Part shown: positions 1 through 14,500 of the stretch, piece after piece | Numbering within the stretch: position 1 is the first letter of the stretch | Layout of the letters: every line of letters begins with the position of its first letter | DNA from: a virus | DNA: 64,000 nucleotides | Virus record (IMG/VR): IMGVR_UViG_3300033145_003233 | Location: 483,944 to 547,943 of that record | Reading direction: 5' to 3' (one strand) | Made by a program: the position numbers and the translations under genes | The notes under the pieces: model-generated | The model's database searches: none | What the model saw: only the letters and a program-made list of their open reading frames with translations | Told to the model about the DNA's origin: nothing

Positions 1-2506
1 CAGAACTTTCTGTTTGCTCAAAATAAAAAGAAATATATTTTTCTTTCTCCGTCAATGTCTCATAATTAGCATAAGAAAATTCTATTTCCAATCTCTTAAC
101 ATACCAATCAGATGGAATAATTAACTTAGGAGGATCATCATCAAAATCAAGATTAAAAGCAGAACCAGTTCCATCATACAATTCTTCTGTCCACCAAAAA
201 TCTCCCTCTTCTATATCCTCCATTCTACAAATATTAATAATATCATCTGCAACAGGAGAACCGTGGCTATAACTAGGTCTATCCCCCAATATTCTATTTT
301 GACCTACTATTAAACTGCCATCATGATTATAGGCATCTTTTACATGACTTTTAGAAGTATCGATATGCAATGCTTGCAACTGACCCTCAAAAAAGTCATC
401 ATTTAATTTATGATATGACAAACCATAATTAACATTTTCATCATTAAATGCTAAAGTAGATGCCCCTATATAATTATTAGTATCTAAAGATATGTTATGG
501 GGAACAAATGGCTGTGTATCAACATATATCCAGCTATAATTATCTAAAGAATTCCCTGCCATTTTTTCAATATATACCCTCGTTCTTCTTGTAAAATTTC
601 CACAAAAATAAGGAGTTTCAGCTTTCCAGTAACTTTCTATTGAAGCCCCACTAGGTCTCCATTCAAAAACTTCATTCTCTATATGATCCACATCATACCA
701 AGCCCCTGGACCTTCACTTTGAGCATCATAGTTTTGAGACCAATAATTATAAGAATGTATATGAAATGGCTCTTCACAAGAATAAGATTTTAATGGTTGG
801 GCATTAGCTGTTTCAAAATCTATGAAAGATAAATCATAATATTTAAGATCTATAGAAGAACTCAAAGACATAATATCTAAATGGGAAATCCCGACCCCAG
901 AAGTATCAGAATCATCACTATATGTGCTAACATTTTTCAAGGCTTCAGCAAATGGCCTATAATAGGGAATTTTTTCTCTATCGAATAACAAACTATTAGC
1001 AACTTCAGATATGTCAAATAAATACCCAGGCTCTCTATCTAAATCTATTCTGTTTTCTATGGATATATTTAAATCAGATGGCAGATAAGATCCATCAGTT
1101 CCTGAAGGATAAGTAAAATCTAAACCTTCCAAATAATCTGTAAACCAATCCTGATCTCTTATCTCAGATCGTGGAAGCATTACTGTGATATCTCCATCAT
1201 CATATAATAATACTCCTCGATAATCCGCCGCCCAGAATTTCTTTACACTAGTAGAAATAGATTCTGATAATCTCCATCCCTCTATTTCATCTGCCACATC
1301 AGTAAGATTAAAATCGTCTTCTTCTCTTTCTCTTCTTTTTATTGTAAAATAATTAGATGAAGCAAGAACGTAATCGCTATCAGAAGAATAATAATCTTCT
1401 AATAAATCTATATTATATATAGTTAACCCAGTTGGTAATTTAGGAACTTTCCATGTCTTTATTTGATAATTCCAAGCATCTACATCACTAGCTATGGCCC
1501 CTATAAATCCTGAGATACCAATAGTATTGCCCTGACCTATCTTGCCCAGATGAGATAAGTTCTGCCTAAGATGCCTATTAGAGGCAACTGAATAAGTAAT
1601 ATAAATAGTTTCCCCTATAACTAAATCAGAAACATCTATTCTAATTTGTTTATCTGTAGCATCTATACCAGCTACTCCGCTCAATTTATAAGGATATGCT
1701 TTACCTCCAGAGGCATCATAATTATCTCCGCGAAACTTTAATTTTCTTTCATCTCTCACTACCTTTATAAATAGCTGTTCTTGATCCTCATATTTAACAT
1801 CTTCAAATTTTACCTCTTCATCTCCAGCTCCTCCGAACAACCCATCACTATCTGTAGCCCCATCTATCCTTTTTCTCCTTGACCCCCTCCATGTTCCATC
1901 ACTATATTTTCCCAATATATCTAATTGCTCAGGAGTGAAAGGAAGACCAACCACCCTATCAACATTATTTTCATCTTCTTCTTCTGTAATTATATGCCTC
2001 TTTACTATACCGAAGACAGAAAGGGGATAACTATTTAAAGAAATGATTCCAGTATCTAATATTTGTTGATTGACTTTGATTGGATAATTTATTTTAGTTT
2101 CTGCATCAAGTAAGTGTAAGGTTATATATGTCAACCCAGATGTTACCCCCCCAAATCCCATAGATGGTAATGCAAAATTACCTATCAAACCCATCATAGG
2201 AATAAAAGAAAGAGCACCAGGAGATATGGGATTCCGAACTGCGCTTTTCATTACCTTACTAAAATCTATTTCAACTTTTATTTTACTGGCCGGTAATAAT
2301 TTCTTTCTTTCTACTACTTTGATAATATTACCATCTTCATCCCTATCAACTATATAAACAGTTCCTTTAGGAGGATTTTTTAATCTGTTAATATTGAATG
2401 TATCAACAGGAACATATTCTTTATTGATAGATGTTTTTATATAGCCATCTCTAATTAAATCGCTATTATCATAACAAAGATATGTTCTTCTATTATTAAA
2501 AGCCAT
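1..2506 (-). CDS. Distal tail / baseplate structural protein (3' end outside window)
   Basis: A long frame opens at ATG 2506 (MAFNNRRTYLCYDNSDLIRD) and stays open to the left edge, so about 835 codons are visible and the C-terminus is missing. It starts 18 bases after the stop of the tape-measure gene, the usual place for distal tail, tail-tip or hub proteins of long-tailed phages. The protein is acidic and rich in Tyr, Asp and Ser, with no membrane segment and no catalytic motif I recognise. The composition fits a beta-rich virion protein. The role is inferred from gene order only; I see no family signature, and a receptor-binding or adhesin component is equally possible. Confidence 0.7.
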   Translation of the reverse strand, partial: MAFNNRRTYLCYDNSDLIRDGYIKTSINKEYVPVDTFNINRLKNPPKGTVYIVDRDEDGNIIKVVERKKLLPASKIKVEIDFSKVMKSAVRNPISPGALSFIPMMGLIGNFALPSMGFGGVTSGLTYITLHLLDAETKINYPIKVNQQILDTGIISLNSYPLSVFGIVKRHIITEEEDENNVDRVVGLPFTPEQLDILGKYSDGTWRGSRRKRIDGATDSDGLFGGAGDEEVKFEDVKYEDQEQLFIKVVRDERKLKFRGDNYDASGGKAYPYKLSGVAGIDATDKQIRIDVSDLVIGETIYITYSVASNRHLRQNLSHLGKIGQGNTIGISGFIGAIASDVDAWNYQIKTWKVPKLPTGLTIYNIDLLEDYYSSDSDYVLASSNYFTIKRREREEDDFNLTDVADEIEGWRLSESISTSVKKFWAADYRGVLLYDDGDITVMLPRSEIRDQDWFTDYLEGLDFTYPSGTDGSYLPSDLNISIENRIDLDREPGYLFDISEVANSLLFDREKIPYYRPFAEALKNVSTYSDDSDTSGVGISHLDIMSLSSSIDLKYYDLSFIDFETANAQPLKSYSCEEPFHIHSYNYWSQNYDAQSEGPGAWYDVDHIENEVFEWRPSGASIESYWKAETPYFCGNFTRRTRVYIEKMAGNSLDNYSWIYVDTQPFVPHNISLDTNNYIGASTLAFNDENVNYGLSYHKLNDDFFEGQLQALHIDTSKSHVKDAYNHDGSLIVGQNRILGDRPSYSHGSPVADDIINICRMEDIEEGDFWWTEELYDGTGSAFNLDFDDDPPKLIIPSDWYVKRLEIEFSYANYETLTEKEKYISFYFEQTESS

Positions 2507-2524
2507 AAGAATATATTTTCATAA

Positions 2525-5500
2525 TTAGGCAGAATATGTACCTAGGGTCTCACTCATCATACCAGGAACTGCTTCATGCAAAGCAGTATTTATTCCCTTT
2601 GCCACCTTAGTAGAAAGGTCATTTAAACCAGATATATTTATATCAAATCGTGCATTCTCTAAAACAACAGTAACAGTATTAGCTGAAGTAGGAGCAGATA
2701 TTAACCCCTTCTCTGCTTCTGAGAAAACAGGTTTTGTGGGATCAGTACCATAAACACTTTCTGTAGGTATTAATAATTGTTGACCTCTTGCCGAAACCTC
2801 AGAAGTTACCCCTTCCCTACCAGGACGACCAACTAAATCAGCCCCCACTTTAACTTCTTGAAGAGCTTCTCTCTCAATAGCTACCTTAACTTCTTGAGGA
2901 GCTTCTCTCCCAACAGCTACCTTAACTTCTTGAGGAGCTTCTCTCCCAACAGCTACCTTAACTTCTTGAGGAGCTTCTCTCCCAACAGCTACCTTAACTT
3001 CTTGAGGAGCTTCTCTCTCTCCTGGCATTGCCTCACCTGATCTGAGTAAGCCAAACATTTTAGGGGGCATTAATTGCTCCCATCTCCCAAACTCCTCCTC
3101 TTCTCCTATTCTTGGAGGCATCCTGCGTGTCGGCCTTATTGTTCTCCCACCACCTCTTCTACCATCGTCCCTACTTAAGCGATGTTCCATTCTTCTTTCA
3201 GAACGACTAGGACGAGGTTGATATTCTCTCCCCATCATAATATCTAACCTAGTACGTCTGCCCTCCCCTGCTTCCCTGCCTCTTGCTCCCCTACGGCGAG
3301 AAACTTTAGGCCCGACTCCTCTTTTGGCAACAATCTTTTCTTGTTCCCTTTCCCTTCTTTTCTCCCAATCAACATATCCTTCTACTTCTCTAACTGCTCC
3401 TGGAGCAGCAGGAGCCTCTGGAGGTACAACAGCAATCCTTGCAGTGTCCTCAGATGGAACTATAATCGTCTGGGGAGCAGGCATGGTGGCCACTTCTGTT
3501 CTTCCAATTTTCTCTTGCTCTATCTGAAGACGCGAACGTTGAGCAAATAGTCCCTCACGCTCACTGTAAACAGTTTCTAATTTTCTTTTTGTATCATCAC
3601 GACCTGCTTCAGCGGCCTGAGCATATTGAAATGGTGGCTGATCTTTTAACCCCTCAATTTTACTATCATAAACTCTCCTATTCTTTTCCCACTGTTCCCT
3701 ATTCGCTGCCGCATCTGCTATTAATTCATCCGAGAGATTTTTAATTATGTCCCCAGAGGCCTCTCCCTCTTTAATAGTCTTTGCATGAACCTCTCTAGAC
3801 CATTCCTTACCAACTCCAACCCCCGTTTCTCTTTCCATCCTAACCAATACCCCTTCATCTTCATCTGATCCAGATTCCTCATACTGCTTAAATGCTTGAA
3901 GATACATATATGATGGAGTCTTCTTCTCTCGTTGTGTTTTTATCTTCTTTCTTCTGATAGCCTTTAAACTAGGCGCTCCAATAGTAAACCCTGGAGGCAC
4001 ACCTTCATATTTTTCTATTTCTTTTTCTTCTCTAGGCTCCTCTCGTATCATTAATGCCACTTTATCAGCTTGCTCCCTGAGTGTCTGTATCTGTGCGGCA
4101 ATTTTTGCTCCTTCATCGCGAACTTTTTGTCTAGCCGCTTCGCTCTTACCAGTTAAATCTAATTTTCCCTCTAAGGTTATAATTCCAGTATCAGGAGCAT
4201 AAAGAATATTTTCAAGATGTGTCATTTCTCTATTCTTAGTCTCTATAACTTTATCTACATCTTGAATTTCCCTAGTTTTACGCTCATATGGAGCCTGTAT
4301 CTCCTTAGCTTTATCAAGATATTCAGTTGATAATCCAGAAGCAACTAAACCAGGTTTACCACCCTCTGCAATTATCTCTTCCTCCCTACCCATAGCAAAT
4401 TTACGACCAGCACTCTTACTTACTTCTTGCTCTAACTGAACCGAGGCCAATGCCATAACACTACCCTTCTGTTCACTAGCAGATTTTTTATATTGACTAA
4501 GGAATCTGGAAATTATATTACCAAGCTCATCATCAAAATCTTCTTGAGCTATTCCTAAATCTTTTTGAGCTTTTGCGACTACCCCATGGGCAACACGAAT
4601 CTCTTTTATACTCATACTGCCACTACCCTTTAATCCATCATAAACATTTTTCATATCTGAAACATTATTGGTAGCTTCCTGAACTGTCTTCCCGAATTCT
4701 CCTAATCTATCAATAGCTCCATTCATTTGATCAAAATCAAAATCTGGAGAAGTATAAATGCCTTCCCTAATTCTATTAATTTCCTCTTTCGATAAAATCC
4801 CATCAATAGACAACTCCTGTAAAAAACTAGATGTTTTTTCTGCCTTATTTATAAAAGCCTGGGTATTAGCTACTATATCTCTTGTTGAGCTATAGACATT
4901 CCCGAAATTAACCAGCAAATCTTTGAACCTAACATCCTTTGTTTCTATTTCCATAGCATCAACAATTGATTTTAGCTCATTATAAATTCTATCATAATTC
5001 TTTTTCCCTATATCTAAAGTAATAACAGGAACCTTACCAACTCCCTCTACAATCTCTTCTGCACTAGTTGCAGTCCCTATAATGCTCTCTAAGAAATTAG
5101 AAATCGACACTCCTGTTTCTTCAGAAAAATCATTAACACTCCTATAAAATTCAGAAAAATATTTAACAAATTGTTGCTTGTCAAGATTTAAAGCTCTAGT
5201 AGCTTCATTAATTTCTACCTCAATATTGGGGAATAACCTTGCTAGCTTATCCATAGGCAATCCTATATCTATACTCTCTACTCCCTCAGGAATATGAATA
5301 GCCGACAACATCTTCTGAGGAGATCTAATATATGTCTCGAAATCTTGATGAAACTTAATAAGACTGCTCATCAAGACTCCTTTATCAATCTTATCGGGAT
5401 CAATAATTTCCTCAAAATCCACTCTTAATTCACTAATAGTTTCATTTATTAACTTATCTACTTCAGAAAAGTTTAATATATATTTTGCTGTTTTGCCAAT

Positions 5501-8500
5501 AACTCCTATATTCTCGGCATTAATTCCCAGCAAGGTTTTCTCAACTAAATCCAAAACCCTGTTCTTGTATTCATCAATACGAGTCTCAACAAGCCCAAGT
5601 TTACCAACTGGTTCATAAATAGCCTGACTAATAGAATCAAAAATATCCTTTATAGAAGATGTGTTAATTTCTGTTCCAGCCTCATACTCTAAATATTTTT
5701 CTACATCTTTCAGAACTATCTCTGCCCTCTCTGGTCTATTTTTAACATCAACAGCAGCAGTAAATAAATGAGGCATTTCTTTAATTATCACTGTAACTAT
5801 ATCAGGAGGTAAACCATCTTGTATTTGCCCACTAATGCTTGATAATATTTTACTTGCAGAAAAAACCATTTGTTCTTTAAAATCATCAAATTTTTCTCTA
5901 GGGAGTTTTATATCAGCAAAAGAATCTTTAACAATTTTACCAAAATCGACATTTAGCTCAGGGGCCTTCTCTCCAGCAAATTTATTATATAAATCAGCTA
6001 TATCGGAAATTGATATACCCATTTTAAGAGACATATTACTAGCGGCCGTATTTAATTCATCAAAACTATTTACAAATTTAGCCTTGTCTGAAGCATCAAC
6101 AATCATCATAGATTCGGCAAGAGAATCTAATAAATCAGTCATTTCTCCAACTGGAGTCTGAACATCAGGTTGGACATAAGACTTAGCTATATTCTGAAGA
6201 ATAATAGTTGGAGTATCTGTTATTTCTATATCCACTTCTTTAATTTTTTCATAAAATTTTTGCAAATTACCCAGTACAGCAGTAGCTTTTTCTGCTGGCA
6301 CATTCATCTTATCCATATTAAACAAAACAGCCAACTCCGGAGGTTCACCAATCGTCACATCTTCTTTTCGATATAGCAATTTTATAGCTTCTACATATGC
6401 TTTGACTCCCTTCCAATCTAATTCTCTATCATCAATAGGAACCAATATAGCATCTGACAATTCCTCAACCTCAAACTCCACCCTAGGAATACGCTTAGTA
6501 ACACCCTGCATCGTAACTTCTTCAGGCATTCCTTGAAGTAAAATATCATATCTATATTTTTTATCAAACTCATCTTTTGCTGTTAATTCTATAAATTCAG
6601 GAACATTCTTTGCTATTAACTCAAGAGCAGAAACATTATTGGGTAATGTTATATCTGCAAGGCCCTCAAATTTGGTTTTAAGGACATTAGAAATACGCTG
6701 TGCAGAATCAACTGCCGCCTCTTTTATTTTTATAATTTGAGTATCATCTAATCCCCAACTCTTACCCACTCTTTTTAATCTATCATCTAGGGAACTACTA
6801 AATCTAATAGCTCTAGCTAATACATCATCAAATGGCTGGCTAGTAGCTAATGAAATATCTGTTATCTTTCTATTTAAACCACCAAAATCCGTAAGAAGTT
6901 TAGTTGTGCTTATATTCATACTAGTAGCCATCATATTTAATTCTTTTGTAAGATCTGGAGTTGGTAATTCCACTTCAAAAACCTTATCAACATTAGTTAT
7001 AAGAACACTAGGCCTCCTATCAGTTCCCTCTACATCTCCGACAACATGATATGCTTCTTCTGTTAAATCCAAAATAGTAGAAACATCAACTTCTTGAGGC
7101 AACTGAGCATTTAATAATATAGAATCAAGAACCTGAGGTAATTTAAAAACAACTTCAGTAGGAAGCTTAGACCAGTCAGCTAAAATACTAAACTCAGTAA
7201 CCAAATTCTTAACATACGCCTCTGCTTCTAATCCTCTTAAATTCTGCTTATCAAGATCAAGAGCTACTTCTCTAGGAACTTGACTTAAAATTGCCGTGAC
7301 AGTAGGCACATCTATAGCTCTTAATCCTATTTTTTCAGGAGCATCCTCTACTACAGTTTTTACTTTTCTCTCTATGTTTTCAGGATCTCCATATAACTCT
7401 AAAACTTCTGGTATTGATTTTATAATTATCTGCCTATCTTCTGAGGATATATCATCAAATGTTTTCTCAAAAACTTTATCAACAACTTTATTTAACTGAG
7501 GATTTATCTCATTTATAGCCATAATATTATGACTAAACGCCTTCCCCAAAGAAATATAAATGTCCTCCATCTTTATTTCAGATGCTCTTTTTATTTTATC
7601 AATTCTACGTTCATCAATATTGAAATCGGAAAAAATATTATCTATCTTATTAGGCCAAGATTTCATAGCATCAAATATTTCATCAACAGAACGACCCGTT
7701 GCCATAGACATCTCTTTGATACTATTAAATACTGGAGAAAAATCTGATTCAAACTCTATTTCACTATCATATCCCAAATTCCTGGCCACAACAGGAAGCA
7801 TATCAGGAATTCGGATATCAGCAGTAACTTTATAAACATCTTCAAGACTCTTAATAATCACATGAGCCTCTTCTGGCTTCTCAATCACCTTAGTTTTTAA
7901 AAGAACTTTCTCTATTTTATCCGGAAATCTCAAAACAGCAGCAGAAGGCTCTCCCCTAACCTTAGTAGGCATTGCCACAATAAGCTCTGCTACATCATAA
8001 TATGCCTCTGCTTCTATATCTCTTAAATTACCATCTTTAACAGGGACCTTTATAGTTTTCGCTATTTCTGTTAATGCAAATACTGCATCAGGCATTTTTT
8101 CTAATCTACCTTCTATTGTCCCAGGTAGCTTAGAAATATCCAAATCTACTATTTGCTCTGGCTTACTCTCTGCCAGCATAGAAACAACACTTGGCAGAGC
8201 CTCATATAAAACATCTATCTCTAGATTATTTAACCCTTGGATCTGTTTTTCTATAGATCCGAAAATAGCAGTAGATTGTTTAAAAAGAGTAGCTTGAACT
8301 TTTTTAATACTATCAGGATCTACATCCCTTATCTCAATAGAAGAAATTGCTGTATCCAACTTATTGAATAAGTTATATACATCATCATCTGAAAATTGAA
8401 GGATAGGTATCCTAATATCTCCTTCTACTTTAGCAGGTATTTTTATAACTTCTTGTAATAATTTATAATATGCTGTTACTTCTAAACCTCTCATCTCCCC

Positions 8501-11500
8501 TTCAACAATCGGAATTCTAACTGTCTCAGCAATATCGGTTAACGCTGTTTTAACAGGAGGAACCTCTGCTAGTTCAACAGGTAACTCTCCAGGAAATGAA
8601 GAAATATCTAATAATATTGGATCAGTAAGAGGAGTTTTAGCTGTCATCGCTATAGTATGAGGCAAAGCCCTAAAAAGAACCTCTACATCACTGTCGTCCA
8701 GCGTCTCAATCTGATCTTTTATTGATTTAAAAATAATAGATGACTGTTCTTTAATCGTCTCTTGAATATTTTTAACTTCTTCTAGATTTACTTTAGGCAC
8801 ATAAGTAGAGGCGATAACATAATTTAATCTTTCAAAAATTCTCATCACATCTTCTTCTGGAAATCTCAATACAGTAGGATCAACTTGCCCCTGCACAACA
8901 ACAGGCATATCTACAACCTGTTCAGCTATATTATAAAATGCCTCTATTTCTAAATCAGAGAAATTCTGTCTAGCAGGAATTTGGATAGATTTAGCTATCC
9001 CCTCTAATTTAACCATAGGTTCTTCTATCTTTTCTAATTTAGCCCTCACTTCATCTGGAAAATTAGAAATATCTAACTCCACAGGTTTAGTAGGATCTTC
9101 GCTTTTAGCCATCATAGAAATAATAGTAGGTAATGCCTCAAATATTACCTTAACATCCGTATCTTTTAATCCATCAATTTCCTCATGTAATGATTCAAAT
9201 ATAGCTGAAGAGTGCTTTTTAAAAGTATCTTGAACCTTCGCTAAATGTGCTGGATCTACTTTAGGAACGTATACGGAAGTAATAAGAGTATTCAATCTAT
9301 TAAATAAAGCCACTACATCATCTTCTGGAAATTGCAAAACAGATGGCTTTATGTCTCCCTCTATCTGAGTAGGTAATTTTATAATCTGTTCAGCTATATC
9401 ATAATATGCCTTAACCTCCACACCACTTAAATCTCCCTCCTCAACAGGAACCCTGATAATTCTTGCTATCTCTGTTAACTTTATTTCTGCCCTTGGTATA
9501 TCTTGCAAGTCAGCAGCAATACCGTCAGGAAACGAAGAAATGTCCAGCTTAACTAGTGGAGTCGGTTCGCTTTCTACCATCATAGAAACTACTTCTGGCA
9601 AAGCCTTAAAAATTACTCTTACTTGCTCATCGTTTAACCCTTCTATTTGTTGCTCTATAGATCTAAATATCTCAGCAGATTGCTTTCTAAGAGTATCTTC
9701 AATTGCTCTTATCCTTTGAGGATCTACTTTTGGAACATACACAGAAGTAATAAGATTATTTAACTCTGTGAAAAGATTATATACATCTTGCTCTGGGAAT
9801 TGTAAGATAGAAGGCTTAACCTCTCCCTCTACTATAGTTGGTATTTTTACAAATTGCTCTGCCACCTCATAATATGCTACTACTTCCAGCCCGCTGATAT
9901 CCCCCTGTTTCACAGGAACCTTAATAGTTTCCGCTATCCCTGTCAACAGGATCTCTGCATCTGGTATCCCGAGAAGCTTAGCCTTTATTTCATCAGGGAA
10001 TTTAGAAATATCCAAATCAACATCTTTTTCAGGCTCACTCTTAGCCAGCATAGATACAACATCAGGCAAAGCATCGAATATAACCTGAATATCAACATTA
10101 TCCAATGCCTCTATCTGTTTATTTATAGATTCAAAAATAGCTGATGATTGTCGAATAAGAGTAGCTTGCACCTTTTTAATACTACCAGCATCAACATCGG
10201 GAATACCAACAGATAAAATAATGTCATTTAATTGCCTAAAAGTATCAAAAACACTGTCGATAGATACATCAGCGCTATCAGAAATGTCCTCTATTATCTT
10301 ATAGATAGGAGAATAATCCATTACAAATTGATCACTTCTAATCCCTAAATTACTAGCAGCAGCATTAATAGATTGTTGCAATCTAATAGCCACATCTGTA
10401 GTTGCCTCCTCAACTCGAGAAAATACCTTTACTAACACATCAAATGGATTCTCTTCTATCTCTAATTCGCTCTTAAGAATATCTCTCCATCCTGTAAAAA
10501 TTAAAGCAGATTTTTCTGGCGGAATATTTTCCTCAACAATTTTACTAACAAACTGATCCCTCCATCCTGATAATTTCATTGCAACTTCTTCTGGAGGTAA
10601 TATACCATATTTAACAAATTGATTGAAAGAATCAATAGCATCATATATCTTTGTGTGAAGATAAATAGGCGGAGCTTCTTTATATACAGCTTCCTGCCTA
10701 AATGAAGAAACATAATTTTCCACAAAAGTTTCAACTCTTTCTGGAGGAAGATCTTGATATTGCACAGTTGATCTGAATTCTTTAATTATTTCCTGAATAT
10801 AAGCAGGAATATTTTCAGGAGGAATTTCATCATAATAGATATGCTGAACAAATGATTTAATATAATCGCTAATAAGGCCAGGAACTTCTTCCTCAGGTAA
10901 CTTAAGGTATGTGGCTCTTTGTGCGAAAGCTTCTATAGATCCGTCTAGAAATATTTGTGCTTCTTTAGGAAGATCAGGGTACATAGCATATTGGGTAAAC
11001 GATTCTTTCAGCCGTCTTAATATAACCTCAAACCTAGTTTTTGGGACATCTTCGTAAGTAGCATATTGAGTCAAGTCCTCCATAACATTTCTTATCGAAG
11101 CTGGAATATTACGTGGAGGAACTTCCCTATAATCTACTACTTGCCTTAACGCCGACATCGAATCCTTAATTATCCCTTTAATTATCTCTGGTGGGAAATC
11201 CTCGTATGTAACACGTTGCACGAATGCCGCTTTTGAACCTCTAATAAATGCCTGAACTTCTTTAGGAACATCTTCCTGATAAATTGCCCATTGGTCAAAT
11301 GCCGTTTCAAAATTATGCATCACACCGACTACACTACGAGGAGGCAATTCCCTATAAATAACTGACTGTCTTAAATATTTTAAATATTGTTTTACAAACC
11401 CAGGAATCTGACTGTCAGGCAACTCGCTATATAAAATATTCTGAACAAAAGATTTTTGAGCGCCCGTTAGTATAGCGTCCATAGTCTCTGGTATTGCATC

Positions 11501-14500
11501 TTTATATTCTATTGACTGAGTGAACTCATCAATAGCCCCCTCTAAGAACAAACTTACCTCTCTAGGAAGAGTTCTATAATCACCATATTGAGTAAACGAA
11601 TCTATAACCTTCCTAACTACAACATCTATTTTATTCTCTGGTATATCTGCATAAGAAAAATATTGCTCGAATTGTGTAATAACTTCTTTGATAGAAGCTG
11701 GGATTATCTTGTCAGGAAGCTCAGTGTATCTAAGATGTTGATTATATAACTCAATCGCCCCCTGTATAAAAGCAGGGACTCTATATTTGGGAAGCTGCTC
11801 ATATTTCATGTGCTGAACAAAACTTGATTTAGCATCTCTAACAAAAGTTAATATTTCTTCTGGAATATCTTGGATATATACAGCTTCTTGCTTGGTGAAT
11901 TTTTTAACATTCTCTACAGCCATCGTTATTTTATCAGATATCTCCGTCTGATAATCAGCATGTTGTATCATAGATGAAATAACATCGCTAATAAAGAAAT
12001 CAACTTCTATTGGGAAGTCTTTATATCTGGACTCCTGCTTATATTCTTGTATCACTCCTTTTATCGTAGCAGACACATCTTCAGGAGGTATCTCTTTATA
12101 TTTAACCAATTGATTTATATCATTTATGAATCCGCTAATAAAAGAAGGTATATTTTCTTCTGGCAAATCAGAATAAACTAGTCTCTGCTGATAAAATCTT
12201 AGCGTGTCTTTAACAAAAGTGCGTATTTTCTCAGATGGCATCAACGGATAAACTGCTCTTTGAGTTATAGATTCCATCAAATCAGTTACAAAGAGTTGGA
12301 CTTCATCTGACACAGGCTTGTATTCAGCCTTCTGTTTGAAATCTCTTATAATATTAATTATTTCTGCATGAACCTTCTCATGTGGGAATTGCTCATCGTC
12401 ATATTCAACATACTGTTTTAATCTATCTATTGCCCCACTCATATACCCAGGAATTTCTTCTGGAGGAACCTCTCCGTAAACTACCTTCTGATTCCAAGAA
12501 TTAATAATATTAGTTAACCATGCATTAGCCTTAGCCGGAGGCTTAATAGGATAATAAGCAGTTTGGGTAAAATCTGCCATAACATCCCTCACAAAGAATT
12601 GAACCTCTTGAGAAATTTTTTCTGGATATTGAGCCTCCTGTCTATAAGATTCTATAAATTTATCAACCTCCATATTGACTTTCTCTGGAGGGATAACAGT
12701 ATAAGAAGCATATTGTTTTATATTATTAATAAAATCTGTGACATACGTTGGGATCTGAGCAGGTGGTAAATCTTTATATTCCATAGATTGAGCATAAGAA
12801 GTTATAGCTCTTTTTATAAAAGCAGGTATCTTTTCAGATGGCAAGGTAGTATAAGAAACATATTGTAAAATAGATTCTTTTACCCCCTGCACCTCTCCAC
12901 TTATTTGCTTAGGAATTTCATCTCCATAAAGAGTATATTGTATAAATGAGTCCTTAATACCCCTAAGCATAACAGGGATTTTAGAAGGCGGAATATTAAC
13001 ATGCTCTAGATGTGGTCTAAACTTATTGATAATATTATCATACTGAACCTCTACCTCTTCCGGCATTTTTGTAACTTCTACAATATTCCTTGTAATCCTA
13101 TCTTTAGCAGCAGTTTCTCCGCTATATGCCAAAAATAAATCATCCGTATTTAATCCGAATTCAATTACTTCTCTTTTTACAGCATCTACCCCAGATGTAA
13201 TCCCCTCATAATTAATCAATAACTCTTCTAGAGACAATCCCTTATCGGTGGCATACCTTTGCAAAACTTTTGTATAACCCACAATAATCTCTTCAACCCT
13301 TTTAGGAGGTTGCTCTGTTAGTTCTGCCACCCTATATATTTCAGAAACAAATCCAGAAAATATCTCTGGAACCTTCTTAGAAGGTAAACCAACTTCATCA
13401 GCAAATCTTTTAATTTCTCTAGTAAAACCAGAATAACGAGTAATAACTTCCAGTGGAGGAAGATTTTGCTCTTTAGCCACTCTCATTATCTCTTTTGTGA
13501 AACCAGTATAATAAGTCAGAACCTTTTCTGGCGGTAAATTATATTCCTTAGAAATCCTAATAATTTCTTTAGTAATATTCTGATAATAGATTTTTAACGG
13601 ATCTTTTACTATTTTTTCTTCTACTGCTCCCTCAATGCCATCCATTGATACTGCCATGCCCTGAAATAATACTCTCATAAATCTAGCTTGCTGTTTAACT
13701 TCGTCTGTAATGTTCTTTTTAAATTGAGCTTCTTTTCTTTGCGAAGAAGAAATATCTCCCTGAATTTCTCTCTGACCAGCAAGTTGAGATTGTGCTAAAA
13801 ATAATGCCTTTTTTCTATGAGCCACAATCTCTGTTTCAAGTTCAACTGCCTTAGATCTCCATTTGAAAGAATCTGCACCAGCTGTCCCTAATACTCTCAT
13901 GCGCTCATTTAGAGTAGTTAACATGCCCTCTTTTAATGTTGCCGCTTTCAACTCATCGTATGCCATTATCTCTCTGGTTCGAGATATTAATTCTTGCATA
14001 CGAACTTGATCGATAACTTCTACGCCAATCTTTTGAATAGCTTTAAAATATTTCTCCCCCTCTTTGGACAAATTACCAGTAGATAGAATTTCTGCCACAT
14101 CTATTTCTTCATCCATTTTTACATATTTCTCTAAATGGATAATTCCTTCTGCTTTTGTTTTTTCAGAAGCCGACAAAGCAGTAAGAGCTTCATGAAATTT
14201 AAAAGTTGATGATGGAGCAACTGCCTTAGGTTGCATTGGCCCAGGGGTCACATCTTCTCCCCTAACAGTGGCTTTAATCTCTCTCCCAATACCAACATCC
14301 CTTAAGTTTCTTAAATCGCTTATATTCACAACATAGACAGGAATAGCATCACGTTTCTCATTAATAATAAGACGAGAAGCAGTTCCCTTAGGAGCTTCTC
14401 TTAATGCTCTAAGCCATTTGCTATCCATTTTTACTGGAGGCAATTGAATTTTTTGAAATCCTGGCCCCATTTGAAAACCACCAGTAGCTCCACCAGCAGC

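Noticed and set aside
2851-3018. CRISPR-like 36-bp repeats
   Set aside because: The copies are directly adjacent with no spacers and are in frame within a coding region.
2858-3040. Plus-strand ORF with 12-residue repeats
   Set aside because: It is the antisense reading of the 36-bp repeats in the tape measure gene; no ribosome site and no separate context.
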